A DNA stretch of 64,000 nucleotides from Zantedeschia hybrid cultivar (taxonomy: Eukaryota > Streptophyta > Magnoliopsida > Alismatales > Araceae). The stretch spans positions 16,108,501 through 16,172,500 of the forward strand of contig JARZZO010000004.1 in NCBI GenBank assembly GCA_030544215.1. The letters run 5' to 3'. The position numbers and the translations under genes are program-made. The notes beneath the pieces are model-generated. The model made no database searches. It was not told where the DNA came from and saw nothing but the letters and a program-made list of their open reading frames with translations. Positions 48,407 through 59,398 of the stretch are shown here, piece after piece (the stretch's first letter is position 1; each line of letters opens with the position of its first letter).

Positions 48407-49042
48407 CTTGCGGACCTGCCGTAAATGGACAATTAATTCTGTAGGATCCACGTAATAACGAAGACTGTGACGAAATGCCCCTAGGAGGGCCTTGCCAAAA
48501 CCCTGGAGGATCTCGAAAGAGAAGACTGGACTTCATGCTAAGAAATCCAATGTCTCAGACCCGATAGGCCCAAGATTCGGCCCCTATAGTGTAGACCGGA
48601 GCTCTAAATGTTGTGTGACCCTTTGCGTTGTCTCTAGAGGCTATGAGCTCTTGGGCCTACGTACTTACTGGGCTAATCTAGATTGAACCCAATTTCCCCT
48701 TATTAGGTTCATCCAAGTTATGTAAATTGGGTTGGGGTAAACTTAAGTTGACATTAATTAAATCTGGACTGAATTAGGCTGAAAACAAATTGACCTAATT
48801 TAAATTATTGACTTTTACAATAATTCATACAAAAAGAAAAATATTTCTAACAAATCATTTATAAACAGGATCAATCCAACCTAACCCAACCCAACCCATT
48901 CAATATTAAATTAGGGTTGAATTTGAATTGAATTTAAATAAAATTTAAATTGAATTAAAATTAAGTTAAACTATTTTAAATTTTAAATTAAACTCAAATT
49001 ATCACATAACCCAACCCAGTCCACCTAATTTACATTCCTATT
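48407..49042. other. Continuation of the interrupted non-autonomous repeat
   Basis: The stretch 48407-48690 is non-coding and LTR-like. From 48700 it becomes very AT-rich, with aaccc/aaccca words (48875-48895). It may end at about 49042 (minus strand: taggaatgtaaattaggtgg), giving with 47953 a hAT-like repeat with weak inverted ends. Confidence 0.35.
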
Positions 49043-49814
49043 CGTGAGGGGCGTGGCACCCTCGCGAACCATCTTCTTTCCCTCACGCAGCTGTGCGCGC
49101 TCAGCCTCCTCTTTCCTCATGCGGCATAGACAAGTGGGGTCTTCTCTGTAATGCTCTTCTGCAGTACAGGAGTGTCTTCCCTCTCCCTGTGTTCTGTGTT
49201 GATATTGTATCCGTGACGTTTGGCACCTCGCTTCTGGTTTGTGTTCGTGTAAACTTTTCAGCTCTTTAATCTCCCTCTCTCTCTTTTGCCTGCTGGAGGC
49301 ACGACGGTATGTTCTACCCATGATCATTGTTACAGTTTGCAGGCTCCAGCAACTTTACCAGTCCGGAACAAATCATTGTACAGAGAAAATGAGTAGCCAT
49401 GCAGCCATACACATAAAATTTAGTAGTAATAGTGACTTTACTGACAACCATTTTATTTGATGAAAATAACTTAGACATTAATTTTGTTTATCTCATCCCT
49501 TTTTTTTTCTTTACATGATAGAGACTGTGTTTGGTATGTTCACTTCACGATATTTCCATTGATTCTCTTAAATTCTATTAAAATACGTTTTACCAGACAG
49601 GTCTACATAAGCTTTAAGAATTGTACCAATCTTGCCAAACGGGTCTACAATTGATCCACACCGTTTTTAAAAGTTGAGTCAATACTCGACACAGTATTTA
49701 TTTTGAAAGCAAAATAGTTAAAAAAAAAAAAAGTGCTCTCAAATGCCCTATAAGCTATGTTTAGATGGGAATAATAAGAGTTAGCAATTTTTCCACTATT
49801 TGATACCATCTCTT
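49043..49814. other. Intergenic DNA, no supported gene
   Basis: The stretch 49043-49400 is mixed-composition with overlapping ORFs on both strands and no domain. The remainder is AT-rich. Confidence 0.4.
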
Positions 49815-50590
49815 CAATTGGCCTCCCATTTAAAAATATATTAGATATAATTACACTTTAATTATTAACGTAATGGTACATAAAATATACTTATTAGTAA
49901 TAATATCATCATTTTATTTATTCAACTTTGCACTTAGTACTCATCCAAGTGTGCAATAATAACAATAAAACAATAAACCTCAGATTCAATGAAACATTAA
50001 ACATAATTATATTATTTTTCATCAATGAAATGATTATATTAAATATGATATTAGTAGTAATACCAACATTTTGTTATTCTTTATTTTTGAAATTTTCATT
50101 TTATTATTCAACTTTTTAGTTATGCTACTTACTCTAAATAAATGTTAAGCATAATAACAAAATAATAAGACAACCAATTTTTCACCTTTTTTATTAGGTA
50201 TATTTTATTATATTAAACATAATTATGTCATTTGTGTTAATGCAATATTATGTTGAACATTCTTATTAGTAGCAATGCCTCAATTTCATTAGACAACTTC
50301 AAACTTAACATTAATCTAAATACATATTAAATATAATAACAAAATAATAAGACTTGACAAGCGTTTCACCCTTTCTATTGGGAACATTTGATTAACCTCT
50401 CCATTCAACGATGTATTAAATATAATTAGGCTATTTTATTAATAAAACAATATATTAAATATACTTATTAGTAATAACGTGATCATTTTATCATTCAACT
50501 TTATACTTAGCACTAATCTAAGCATATATTAATAATAATAAAATAACATTTACATTTATCAAATATTAAATATAATTATGGAATTTTTAA
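49815..50590. repeat. Degenerate AT-rich tandem repeat, about 4 units of 160-215 bp
   Basis: The landmark 'ttagta(a/g)(t/c)aat...catttta...attcaactt...cttag' recurs near 49892, 50050, 50265 and 50467, with 'aataataagac' and 'taaatataattatg' words between. Strongly diverged. Confidence 0.6.
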
Positions 50591-51886
50591 TGAAAATGGG
50601 GAACAGCATTGGAGGCATTAGCTGGGAAAAAGTAAGAATGAAAAAATGGGATTGGAAAGGAGAATAAGTCATTCCAACAAAAAGTTAGAATGACTTGTCA
50701 TCATGTTTAATAAACTCGGACATTGAAATGACTTATCCCCATGTTTAACCCTAAAATTAGAAATACCCACAAAAATCTTAACCCCTCTTATCCATGTTAA
50801 TAATTTGAATAACAAACACTAAATGAGCATAAAATGGATTTAACCCACCCCTAACCCGATACCCATAGGACCTTAAAGATTGCCAATATTCATAGAAAAA
50901 ACATCTAGATCTCTTTCAAGCATAACCAAAACTGCACTAATTCTAAGGAGGGCTTAAGTTAATTCTATCCCTAGGTGATATCTCCGCAGCATGTGTTAAC
51001 TGCAGAAAAGAAAAGGCCAATAATTTGAAGGTTGTGACAACCAAAAAGAAGAGTTTAAAAGGGGATGGTAGGAACTGTGATATGATTTGGCAAAAGAAAC
51101 ATTGCATTGTAGGAACTGATAGAATAAAGGCTCTAGCCCATCCTGGTCCCTGAAGAGGGGATGGTGTAAATCTACCGGTTTTACTGATGTCCTCGTCTCC
51201 TAGAAGATCGTACCCTATAGATGATTTGACATGGAATTCATAAACTCTAAACAATAATGTTTAGATTAATGAGGTCTATTTCCTTTTTCTTAAGGGAAAG
51301 TCTTTTGTTCGTATAGATGATATTAAAATATATTGCAGACTTCCATTAGAGGAATCCTTCAAAATTAGATCCATCTAGAAGCTAATTAACAATGCTTGCA
51401 ATCCGGTGTCATAGATTTCTTGGATCAACATAAGAAATGGTGTTACCCATTCAAGATACAACTGAGAAAGAGGGGCAGAATTACATCAACAACATATTCC
51501 AGTGTTTCTACCTTAAAATCCTTTCAATTATAAAATCATTGGAACCGTGGTTTCGGTCCAACCCCCTTAAAATTCAGTCTCAAGCTAGTGAGCAGATTGA
51601 TTGCTCCATCTGCAGGGTACAGAGTATACACCCCTAATGGAAAAGTAGGACTCATAAGTTATCAGGCAATATATCTAGGGATCCTCAGAGTGATCAAGAT
51701 ACATAAAATAATGAAACAGAAAACAAGAAATTGATGTGCTAAGATCAGGGACAAACATATTCTCTATTACCAGCATAGCTAGATAGAGTGATGGAGGGAC
51801 GGTTAGGTACACATAAGCGAGCAAAATGAATGCTTGTTAATTTATTTGTAATTCATCACTGTTTCTGGAAACAAATATGTATAAAC
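50591..51886. other. Intergenic DNA, no supported gene
   Basis: The stretch 50600-50760 contains ggaataagtcatt words reminiscent of the GAATAAG MITE family, but no clear ends. I see no coding region. Confidence 0.4.
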
Positions 51887-52245
51887 TGATGGGAATCCAA
51901 AGACTGTTGAAATGGATCCCAGGATCTATTTTATATTTTATTTGGCCTATTGTAGGCCCAATTGGTTTATTTTCTTTTTTAAAAGATTTAGTTCTGTTTG
52001 AGTCTTTTGCTTTGAATATGGATCATTTTGATCATTTAGTATTATGATTTCTTTTGAGGAGTCTATATATTATCATGTATCCTTCCTTTGAGAGGCAATG
52101 AAGATTTGAATGAATGAACAGCCGCTGTGCGTTTTTTCCCGAGATAGGATGGGAATCCATGTGAGGGCGTGAAGTCCTAACTTCTTCTTCCCCAACCCCC
52201 TCTCTTCTTCCTTCATTCGGCTTCCTCCTTTGCTGTCCCGCATCA
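51887..52245 (+). repeat. 5' LTR of the eL29-carrying element
   Basis: 359 bp, TG...CA ends. The landmarks ttttatattttatttgg, gaggcaatgaagatttgaat and gtgagggcgtgaag are shared with 55060-55418. Confidence 0.93.
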
Positions 52246-52248
52246 AAT

Positions 52249-52260
52249 TGGTATTAGAGC
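52249..52260 (+). other. Primer-binding site (initiator tRNA-Met, one mismatch)
   Basis: TGGTATTAGAGC starts 3 bp after the LTR; the canonical site has C where this has T. Confidence 0.85.
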
Positions 52261-52515
52261 TTAGGGAACCAACTTGTTCTCACAAGTTGGGATCCTAGGC
52301 ACAGCTCCGCCACCTTCCCTGGCTTCTGCTTCCCCGACCCTAACCATCTGCCTCCTTTTTTTGTTGTTGTGCTTCCTTGCGTACCTCTGACTCCTCAAGA
52401 ACTTCGGGTCCATCCCTTTGGTGGAGGTGTGCCTGTACTTGCGGGGCTTCTTGATGCCGTTCTTGTGGGCCTTGTAGGACTGGTTGTGAGCAGTGTGGTT
52501 CTTCGACTTGGCCAT
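52261..52515 (-). pseudogene. RPL29: Ribosomal protein eL29 (60S L29) retrocopy, chimeric C-terminus
   Basis: The minus-strand ATG at 52515 opens 84 codons. Residues 1-52 are typical plant eL29: MAKSKNHTAHNQSYKAHKNG, IKKPRKYRHTSTKGMDPKFL, RSQRYARKHNNK. This is nearly the whole of the roughly 60-residue protein. After RKHNNK (about 52360, at an A run on the sense strand) similarity stops and an unrelated 32-residue tail runs to a stop at 52261, one base past the PBS. Plant eL29 genes normally contain introns and this copy has none, so it is probably derived from mRNA. It is antisense to the retrotransposon. eL29 is a small basic protein of the large ribosomal subunit; whether this copy is expressed cannot be told from sequence. 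Confidence 0.9.
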
Positions 52516-52990
52516 CGCTGCTGCTGCTGCTGGAGCGGATCTGCACACAGCGACTGCCACCACCGCCAGGGCTGTCGCCGCCCGTCATCGCCGGCGCTCG
52601 CCGCTGCCCCTGCCTTAGTAGTCCTCTGGATCCGCCGCCGAAGCCACCCGCCCCCTCCTCCATGAGTTGCCGCCGCTATCACCCCTCCTTCACGAGCCAT
52701 CGCGACCGTCAGAGGGAATCATATCGCGGGCCGCTCCTATCACCGGAGCACTCCAGTGCCATCACCGCCGTCTTCCATCGCTATCGTCGCCATAATCGCA
52801 ACCGTCGTCGACTTCTACTGCCAGCACCATCGTAAGGCCTCACCACCGTCGCTGCCGTTGACGTCGCAACCGATCCCCGCCACCATGTTCGACAGCGACC
52901 CACCCAACCGCTGTCGCCTGCGCTACTTGCCGCCATCGTGCCCGCCTTCCCCCTTCTGGTTCAGTTAGGGTGAAGAAGGAGATGGGGGGG
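52516..52990. other. GC-rich segment next to the eL29 copy
   Basis: Dense in CCG/CGG and (CAG/CTG) words, unlike the AT-rich surroundings. Several overlapping ORFs on both strands lack domains. The first part, just upstream of the eL29 ATG, may be its captured 5' leader (gcagcagcagcagc on the minus strand). The rest is unidentified. Confidence 0.5.
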
Positions 52991-53476
52991 GACGTGTCCT
53001 TTAAAGAAGAGAACCTGAGCAAGCCAAGTCAACCTGGTTGACCAAACCTGGATCCGAACCCAATGAAGGCCTGGTCTGAGCCATTCTCCCTTAAGACGAG
53101 CCCAGGGTTAAGTTGTTACCTAACCTGACCAGGTCTTTAGAAATCTACGTGGTCCAAACCATCTGGTTCAATCCTGGTCCGAGCCAAGGTTCAATCAGGT
53201 CCAAGCCAAGCCAAACCTAGTTCGTGGTGGTGTGACGTGTCCTTTAAAGAAGAGAACCTAAGCAAGCCAGGTCAACCAGGTTGACCAGACCTAGATCCGA
53301 ACCCAATGAAGGCCTGGTCTGAGCCATTCTCCCTTAAGACGAGCCCAGGGTTAAGTTGTTACCTGACCTGACCAGGTCTTTAGAAATCTACGTGGTCCAA
53401 GCCATCTGGTTCAGTCCTGGTCCGAGCCAGGGTTCGATCAGGTCCAAGCCAAGCCAGACCTAGTTCGTGGTGGTGT
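52991..53476. repeat. 243-bp tandem duplication inside the LTR element
   Basis: gacgtgtcctttaaagaaga starts at 52991 and 53234, and the two copies differ at only a few positions. It is rich in 'ggtccgagcc/caagccaagcc' words. Confidence 0.95.
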
Positions 53477-55059
53477 GACAGGCAATGCAACATGATCCGA
53501 TAGCACACCGCCTTCATTTTGAATATGTCTATGCTCTAATTCGTGCCGTCGGTTTGTTTCAACGAGGCCGACACAAATTCGTTTGTACTCCATCTGATGC
53601 ACTGATCATACAACTAGCATCCTTGCAACGAGACGGGCCTCGTCCAGTATTTCTTCGGAAAATAGTGCATCGTTTTGCATGCCGCACTTATACGCTTTAC
53701 GAAGACGTGCGCGTGCCGTTCGAGGTCGTCCCGATCTCCAATTTAAACGTCGTCAATAACATTAGTCTCATCTCAACAAAACCCATCCAATTTCAACACA
53801 CATCTACCCCAACTTACCTCTTTTTACGTGCCACTTCTGCACACATATCAAGAACCCTCAATCGCACATCCCGAGACCCACGTCAGTCACCTCAATTTGC
53901 GTGCCAACCTCCCAACACACTAATTTCACAACAACCAACATCCGACTTACCTCGTTTTGTGTGCTGTTTCTGCACACATCAAAGTTAATGATTTGAACTC
54001 CGTTTCTTACGCCGATTGTACCGTTGACATCTTTGCAGTGAGGCAAACCTCGTCTCGTGTTTCTTCAACCAATGGTATATTGTTCTACACACCATCTGCT
54101 CTAGTAAGACTGATTTGTCCTTACAAGTCAAAATCTTAGATATGCTTCCTCACCATGAATTTTAGTTTTGAAGTAGATTTACCCAATTCCATGCAAACTC
54201 AAGTGTTTCATAATGCAAGTCTGTTCGATAATTTTATTTCGCAATCTATTGTAGATTCTCTCTCCCATACGGACTACAAGATTGTCTCTGAAGACCAAAC
54301 TTATGTGCAATTTTTCTATCTTTTAAAAAATAAAAATACTTCCCAATCCGTAAGATATTATGATGATACATAGTGAATGGTTACACTTCATATATTAATT
54401 TGGATAGAGAATAAATGAACAAGCGACAAATTGTGATTGATCCAACTAAGCAAAATTGTCTTTTACGACCCGAGAGATACCAAGCATCCTTTCGTATTTT
54501 CAATATCACTTATCAAGATCGGGAGAAGCTTCAACAATTGTTTGACTTATTTAACTAAAATAGCTCCATCACATGTTATTTATTGCTTTTAGACTACATA
54601 TGACCGCTGATACAATGTTCGAGGTTAATGACTCATGTACAGTTGACAGTTAAGATTACGTATTGTTTAAACGATCAAGATTAAATTGCATCTCTGATAA
54701 TGTGTTTAACACTAATCTATTTGATACTACACCAATTCATATTATCTCATGGAATCAAAAATTATTTGTTGAGATAAGATTATATTTTATTGCTGATAAT
54801 ATTCTTGCTGACTCAAAGTCTCTTCCAACACTTACTAAGAATGTCATGATAACTACCTTACACAATATCATGTATAATTTACTACAGTCTCCAATGGACA
54901 TAATATGACGGACCTATAATTATTCACATGTAGCAAACCAATTTGTAATTCTTGATATGATCTTCTACTTGAAGACTTCCTAGGATGATTCAATCGTCTA
55001 CATATTTATCCCGACACACTTTAAAATTTGAAGACAATTTTTTTCAAATCAAGAAAGAA
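53477..55059 (+). other. Unidentified interior of the LTR element
   Basis: The longest open frame is 53485-53988 (167 codons, starting MQHDPIAHRLHFEYVYALIR). Two shorter ones lie at 54155-54373 and 54663-54908. None shows gag, protease, RT, integrase or another domain I know. Composition falls from mixed to AT-rich rightward. It may be captured host DNA or a non-coding spacer. Confidence 0.45.
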
Positions 55060-55418
55060 TGATGGGCATCCAAAGACTACTAAAATGAATCCCAAAGTCC
55101 ATTTTATATTTTATTTGGTCCATTAGAAGTCCAATTGGTATATTTTCTTTTTAAAAAAAATTAGCTCTATTTGAGTCTTTTACTTTGAATAAGAGTTATT
55201 TTCGTCTTTTAGTGTTAAAATTTCTTTTGGGGAGTCTTTATATTGTACTGTATCTTTTCTTTAAGAGGCAATGAAGATTTGAATGAATGAACAGCCACTA
55301 CTGTGCGTTTTCTCCCGAGATAGGATGGGAACCTATGTGAGGGCGTGAAGCCCTAACTTCTTCTCCAACCCCTTCTCTTCTTCTTTCATTCAGTCTCCCC
55401 CTTTGCTATCCGGCATCA
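55060..55418 (+). repeat. 3' LTR of the eL29-carrying element
   Basis: 359 bp, TGATGGGCATCC...GCATCA, preceded by a purine tract and followed by caaac (TSD). Diverged from the 5' LTR by numerous substitutions. Confidence 0.93.
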
Positions 55419-55464
55419 CAAACCTAAGCTTCTTATTTGGTTAGGAAATGACACTATACACAAT

Positions 55465-55938
55465 TTACAGGAACAAGATCAAATCAGGAGAAAGACAAGG
55501 GAACAGATTGATTAAAGGGAAGAAGACATCAGTTTCTGGGAGTGGGTGATGAAGGGGAACCTGCTCCTTTTGTGCTTCAAACCACACAGTGAGCACACCC
55601 ACATTGTTATTTACATAAATTCGCATCTCCATCTTCCCCACCACACACCAGTCACCCTCATCCACAGTCCCACATACACCCACATTGTTATTCACATAAA
55701 TTCGCATCTCCATCTTCCCCACCACACACCAGTCATCCTCATCCACAGTCCCACACATACCAGACTTCAGAGAAGCCCATGTCCTCCACCTACTCACCAC
55801 CACCACCATCATCAACAATTCCTGCTCCATCTCTCCGCCTTCCTCCCCTCCTTCCACCGTGACCTCCCCCTCCCCACCTCCCACCACCATACTTCTGATG
55901 TTTTCCTTTGTCAGATAAATAGCATAAATAAGAAACAA
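55465..55938 (-). CDS. Uncharacterised ORF with an in-frame 27-residue duplication
   Basis: 157 open codons on the minus strand. The sequence CGTVDE(D/G)DWCVVGKMEMR, then IYVNNNVGV, occurs twice in a row because an 81-bp DNA unit is duplicated (55601-55761). Most differences between the copies are consistent with weak constraint. The N-terminal part (GGGEGEVTVEGGEEGGEMEQ) is low-complexity. No domain is recognised. The start codon used for the open frame is in repeat DNA and may not be real; this could be one exon of a longer gene. Confidence 0.35.
   Translation of the reverse strand: MFLIYAIYLTKENIRSMVVGGGEGEVTVEGGEEGGEMEQELLMMVVVVSRWRTWASLKSGMCGTVDEDDWCVVGKMEMRIYVNNNVGVCGTVDEGDWCVVGKMEMRIYVNNNVGVLTVWFEAQKEQVPLHHPLPETDVFFPLINLFPCLSPDLILFL
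55601..55761. repeat. 81-bp direct tandem duplication
   Basis: acattgttat(t)(t/c)acataaat starts at 55601 and 55682. The unit length is a multiple of three, so frames are preserved. Confidence 0.92.
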
Positions 55939-56265
55939 AAAACTGGAAAACTAGACACATCAAGTGATAAAACAAAAACAAATTCTAAATGTGTCTGATG
56001 TTTTCCTTTGTCAGATAAATAGCATAAATAAGAAACAAAAAACTGGAAAACTAGACACATCAAGTGATAAAACAAAAACAAATTCTAAATGTGTCTGATG
56101 TTTTCCTTTGTCAGATAAATAACATAAATAAGAAACAAAAAACTGCAAAACTAGACACATCAAGTGATAAAACAAAAAAACTTCTCAATGTGTCTGATGT
56201 TTTCCTTTGTCAGATAAATAGCATAAATAAGAAACAAAAAACTGGAAAACTAGCAAAAAAAAAAA
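55893..56265. repeat. Tandem array, about 100-bp unit, nearly 4 copies
   Basis: tctgatgttttcctttgtca starts at 55893, 55994, 56095 and about 56193. The first three units are almost identical and the last has small deletions. Confidence 0.93.
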
Positions 56266-56481
56266 TCTCAATGTGGCAATTCTCCCCCCTATTCCGTCAG
56301 AACTAAAAGAAACCTAAGAATGAGAGAAACATCAAGGAAAAAGGTTAAAAATAAATTGTATTCGAGGAATAGCACTTGCATTAGCAATTAAAAGCCCAAT
56401 CATGTCGTGATGAGTAAACAATTATAATAAGCTGATGTAACCGCTGTTTCAGATGCTCAGAAATCATTAAGTTCAGGCATC

Positions 56482-56626
56482 CTACGAAACGGCCATGACT
56501 TTGCAGCCTCTCATTTTGCGAAGGTTTCCTTTTGAAATAGTTAGAGGAGTCTCAGGCTGAAATTTGAAACCCTCTGCTGGGTCCTTCGCATTTTGCCAAT
56601 TTCTTACTTTAATCAACGAGATGCAT
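56482..56626 (-). other. Exon-like coding segment (possible last exon)
   Basis: On the minus strand one frame reads NWQNAKDPAEGFKFQPETPL, TISKGNLRKMRGCKVMAVS, then TAG at 56484-56482. The composition and sense look like real protein, but I do not recognise the family. A pyrimidine-rich stretch lies upstream (about 56660-56640). It could be the end of a minus-strand gene beginning near 57190. Confidence 0.35.
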
Positions 56627-57330
56627 CATGCCGGAAAATGAAAAGAAAACAACAAATTCATAGAGAGAAGGGCATTCCATTGACCACCAAAAACTGAAAA
56701 GAAAGAGAATTAAAAGAAATAATAATCGGTTTACAGCTGGGCAGACAGAAAAGATGCTCAGAGAATACGAACCAAATAACAGAGGATTTCATCTCACAGA
56801 CAACAGAGTCTGGTGATCATCTCATTCCTCTTTGTCATCATTGCATCTTCAAGCAAATAAGAAACCCGTGAGATGAAATCCTTGAGAAAGAAATCATATG
56901 AAACCCTTTTTCTCTTTTCAAGCAAACTTGCAAAAAGAAATCGAATCAAAGGGTAGGCATTTGAGAAAGAGGGACGATGGAGATGCTCAGAGAATACGAA
57001 CCAAAACAGAGAAGAGGTCTGTGTTCATCTCGCCGAAACCCATCAACCAGCCAGGAGATCTACAGATCACTCATTTGCAAAAGAACACTTGGAAACCGAA
57101 AGCAAAAGCAGATAAAGGAAAAGGGGAGTGAGACTACCATCTCGCTCTCCCGGGCGGCGCCAGACGAGTCTCACACACCGTTCCCTTAAATAGCCGCTCA
57201 TATTAGGGTTTTGAGAAGAGCCGCAGATAGGCGGGAGAAATCCGGGGTTTCGTCTCGCTCAAACCGGTTTTCGGTCCAACCAATCTGATAGGAGATACAG
57301 AAAACCGGTCAACAGAATACGGCTGCAATG
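56627..57330 (-). promoter_or_regulatory. Possible promoter and leader of a minus-strand gene
   Basis: On the minus strand, ctatttaaggg (57193-57183) is TATA-like and is followed by GC-rich and then T-rich leader-like DNA. Candidate short starts are present (MGFGEMNTDLFSVL near 57030) but none opens a long frame. A duplicated block (gatgctcagagaatacgaac at about 56753 and 56980) and an inverted repeat (ggatttcatctcac / gtgagatgaaatcc at 56783 and 56868) complicate the region. Confidence 0.3.
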
Positions 57331-58397
57331 CGCCGGCATGACAGTAAATAAAAAAATAATATTTTTTAGAAGTTTAATTTCTTTGGTTGTCCTATCTATT
57401 CATATATTGTGCTTGGATCGTTAAATTTTTTTTAAAAAAATTAAACTCTAATGAACAATAAAAAATAATTTTAATGAGTCGAACCTAATAGTAATTTTTT
57501 AATTTTTTAATCTTTAAATCCTTCAATCCAAGGTGAAGTTATGCAAGATAAGTAGAACATGTGGAAACCGACTTAAAAAAATAAAATATAAAAATATATT
57601 TAGTGTAATGCCCCTGCCATACAATACCAGAGACACTGAAGCAAGTATTGCACGAGGGTCAGTAGAGTTAAATTTATTTTTTCTTTCATTCGCATGTCAG
57701 ATTAGATCGGGAACACCTTAATCTAGCTGCACTCAGATCGGATCGGAACAGAGGCAATTTGGAGCAAGTTATATTGTTGTATAAAAAGAATTCATATTTT
57801 AATGATTAAAAATCTACTTATATTGCGTAATAAAAAATTAACCTATCTACATTTTTTAAAACGAAATGCATTTACATATAAAGCCAATCCACTCTAGATA
57901 ACCTCTAATATCAATATTATGAAGCAACTTGTCTACATTTGTTCCAAAGTTTCAACTTATCTATGTTCACTAAATATAAAATAACTCCTTATGTCCATAC
58001 TATGTTTAAAACTAGCCTATGATTTGCAACATGTTGACATTCAGTCCACATTTTACATTTAAAACTAGCCTATGATTTGCAATATGTTCACATTCAGTCC
58101 ACGTTTTACATTTAAGCTATGTTTAACCTAATTTATTTATAAAATACAGGTCAGAATACATACCTATGGATATTTGGTAAGTTGTGTGTGGGATAGAGAG
58201 AGAGAGAATTAAAATATTTTAAATATTGTGATGTAGTAAAGTTAGTAAGGAAAATTATCTACCACTATACCCCTACCTCTAGAGAAACTATCCTAATACC
58301 CTTCAAATATTAAACACCGATCCTTGTAGCCCTCAAGTTAATTAATCGACTAACGAAGAAGTTTTAGAGAATATTAGGTACACAGTAGCGGTGAAGT
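57331..58397. other. AT-rich intergenic DNA
   Basis: No gene recognised. A 53-bp direct duplication (tttaaaactagcctatgatt at 58005 and 58058) is the only structure seen. Confidence 0.5.
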
Positions 58398-59398
58398 AGG
58401 ATATTCAATAGGTCCGAAAGTTTGGTCCGGTTCGATTTCGATCAAATGAGTTTAGATATTAAAATTAAATCTATTTTATTTTTGGGTTGAACTTGGATTT
58501 TGATTTTAAGCTCGATCTTTAAAATGAGCTGAACTTGAGTTTTGTCAAGCTTGAGTCTAGAAGTCCAAAAAATTCGATAAATATTAAAAATAAAGAATAG
58601 TAATAAAATTTATATAATATATACATGTTCACATTAACAAAATTATTCATATGCACACATATATCATACAAATTAATTTATGTCAAGCATGGACATTTTG
58701 AACGAATGCTTCAATTATTTTAAATTCAAGAAAGTTCTTTCACATACTTACTAAAGTATACTAGATATGTGACAATTACCTTATACTATTTACATCATTA
58801 TGATACCTTCAAAATTATTATATGTACTATTAATCATTATAATATTTTAGTGTAAGCTAATCAATATTTGATCAAGTGTTATGACAAGTTTTGTCTTTAT
58901 AAAAGATTATATCTCTATGACACCTTCAAATAATCGTATGCATCATAAGTCATTGTAATATTTTATTGTGAGTTAATCAATATTTGATTAAAGTGTTATA
59001 GTAAGTTTTAATTTTATAAAGATGTATTTTTATGATAAGTATGAAACATCAAAATATGAATAATTAATTTAATTTTTTTATATGTATGATTTAATATGAT
59101 GATCTTGAAAAGCTCATTTTTTTAAATAGATGAGGAGGTTAACGTATAGACACTAATTCTTATTAATATAATAGATTACATATTTTTAAATAAAAGAATT
59201 AATTCTTCTTATATTTACACTTTAAAAAAAAATCTTCATATATATAAGTCCGAAAGTCCAAGTCCAAAATTCAAATTATTTTGACTTTAGACTGGACTTG
59301 AGCTTAAACATAAAGCTTGAGTCGAACTTGGACCTTACTTTTCTCGACGAACTTGAACTTGGGCTTTGCTAAACCCGATTCGAGCATTGACACCCCTC
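58398..59398. mobile_element. Possible hAT-like non-autonomous element, about 1 kb
   Basis: The right end read inward (minus strand) is GAGGGGTGTCAATGCTCGAA and the left end taggatattcaataggtccg, a weak inverted match. Both ends are rich in cttgaactt/aagttcaag words. The interior includes a direct duplication of about 120 bp (gacaccttcaaa... and 'aatatttgat(c/t)aa', 58790-59030). No coding capacity. Confidence 0.35.

Larger units (their letters stand above)
51887..55418 (+). mobile_element. Non-autonomous LTR retrotransposon carrying an antisense eL29 copy
   Basis: Two 359-bp LTRs (51887-52245 and 55060-55418) start TGATGGG and end GCATCA. The target duplication is taaac (51882-51886) and caaac (55419-55423), 4 of 5 matching. 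A PBS (TGGTATTAGAGC, 52249-52260) follows the 5' LTR and a purine tract (aagaaagaa) ends at 55059. The 2.8-kb interior has no gag, protease, RT or integrase. It holds an antisense ribosomal protein eL29 sequence, GC-rich DNA, a 243-bp tandem duplication and unidentified sequence. The LTRs differ at many sites, so the insertion is not recent. Replication would need proteins from another element. Confidence 0.9.

Noticed and set aside
48875..48900. Interstitial telomere repeat
   Set aside because: The words are aaccc/aaccca (about five), not the plant TTTAGGG heptamer in register.
52340..52700. Alternative-frame ORFs across the eL29 copy and GC-rich block
   Set aside because: Gly/Arg/Ser-rich shadow frames of GC-rich DNA; only the eL29 frame has homology.
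53485..53988. Gag protein of the 52-55-kb LTR element
   Set aside because: The 167-codon frame has no gag helices, zinc knuckle or protease that I can recognise, so it is left as unidentified.
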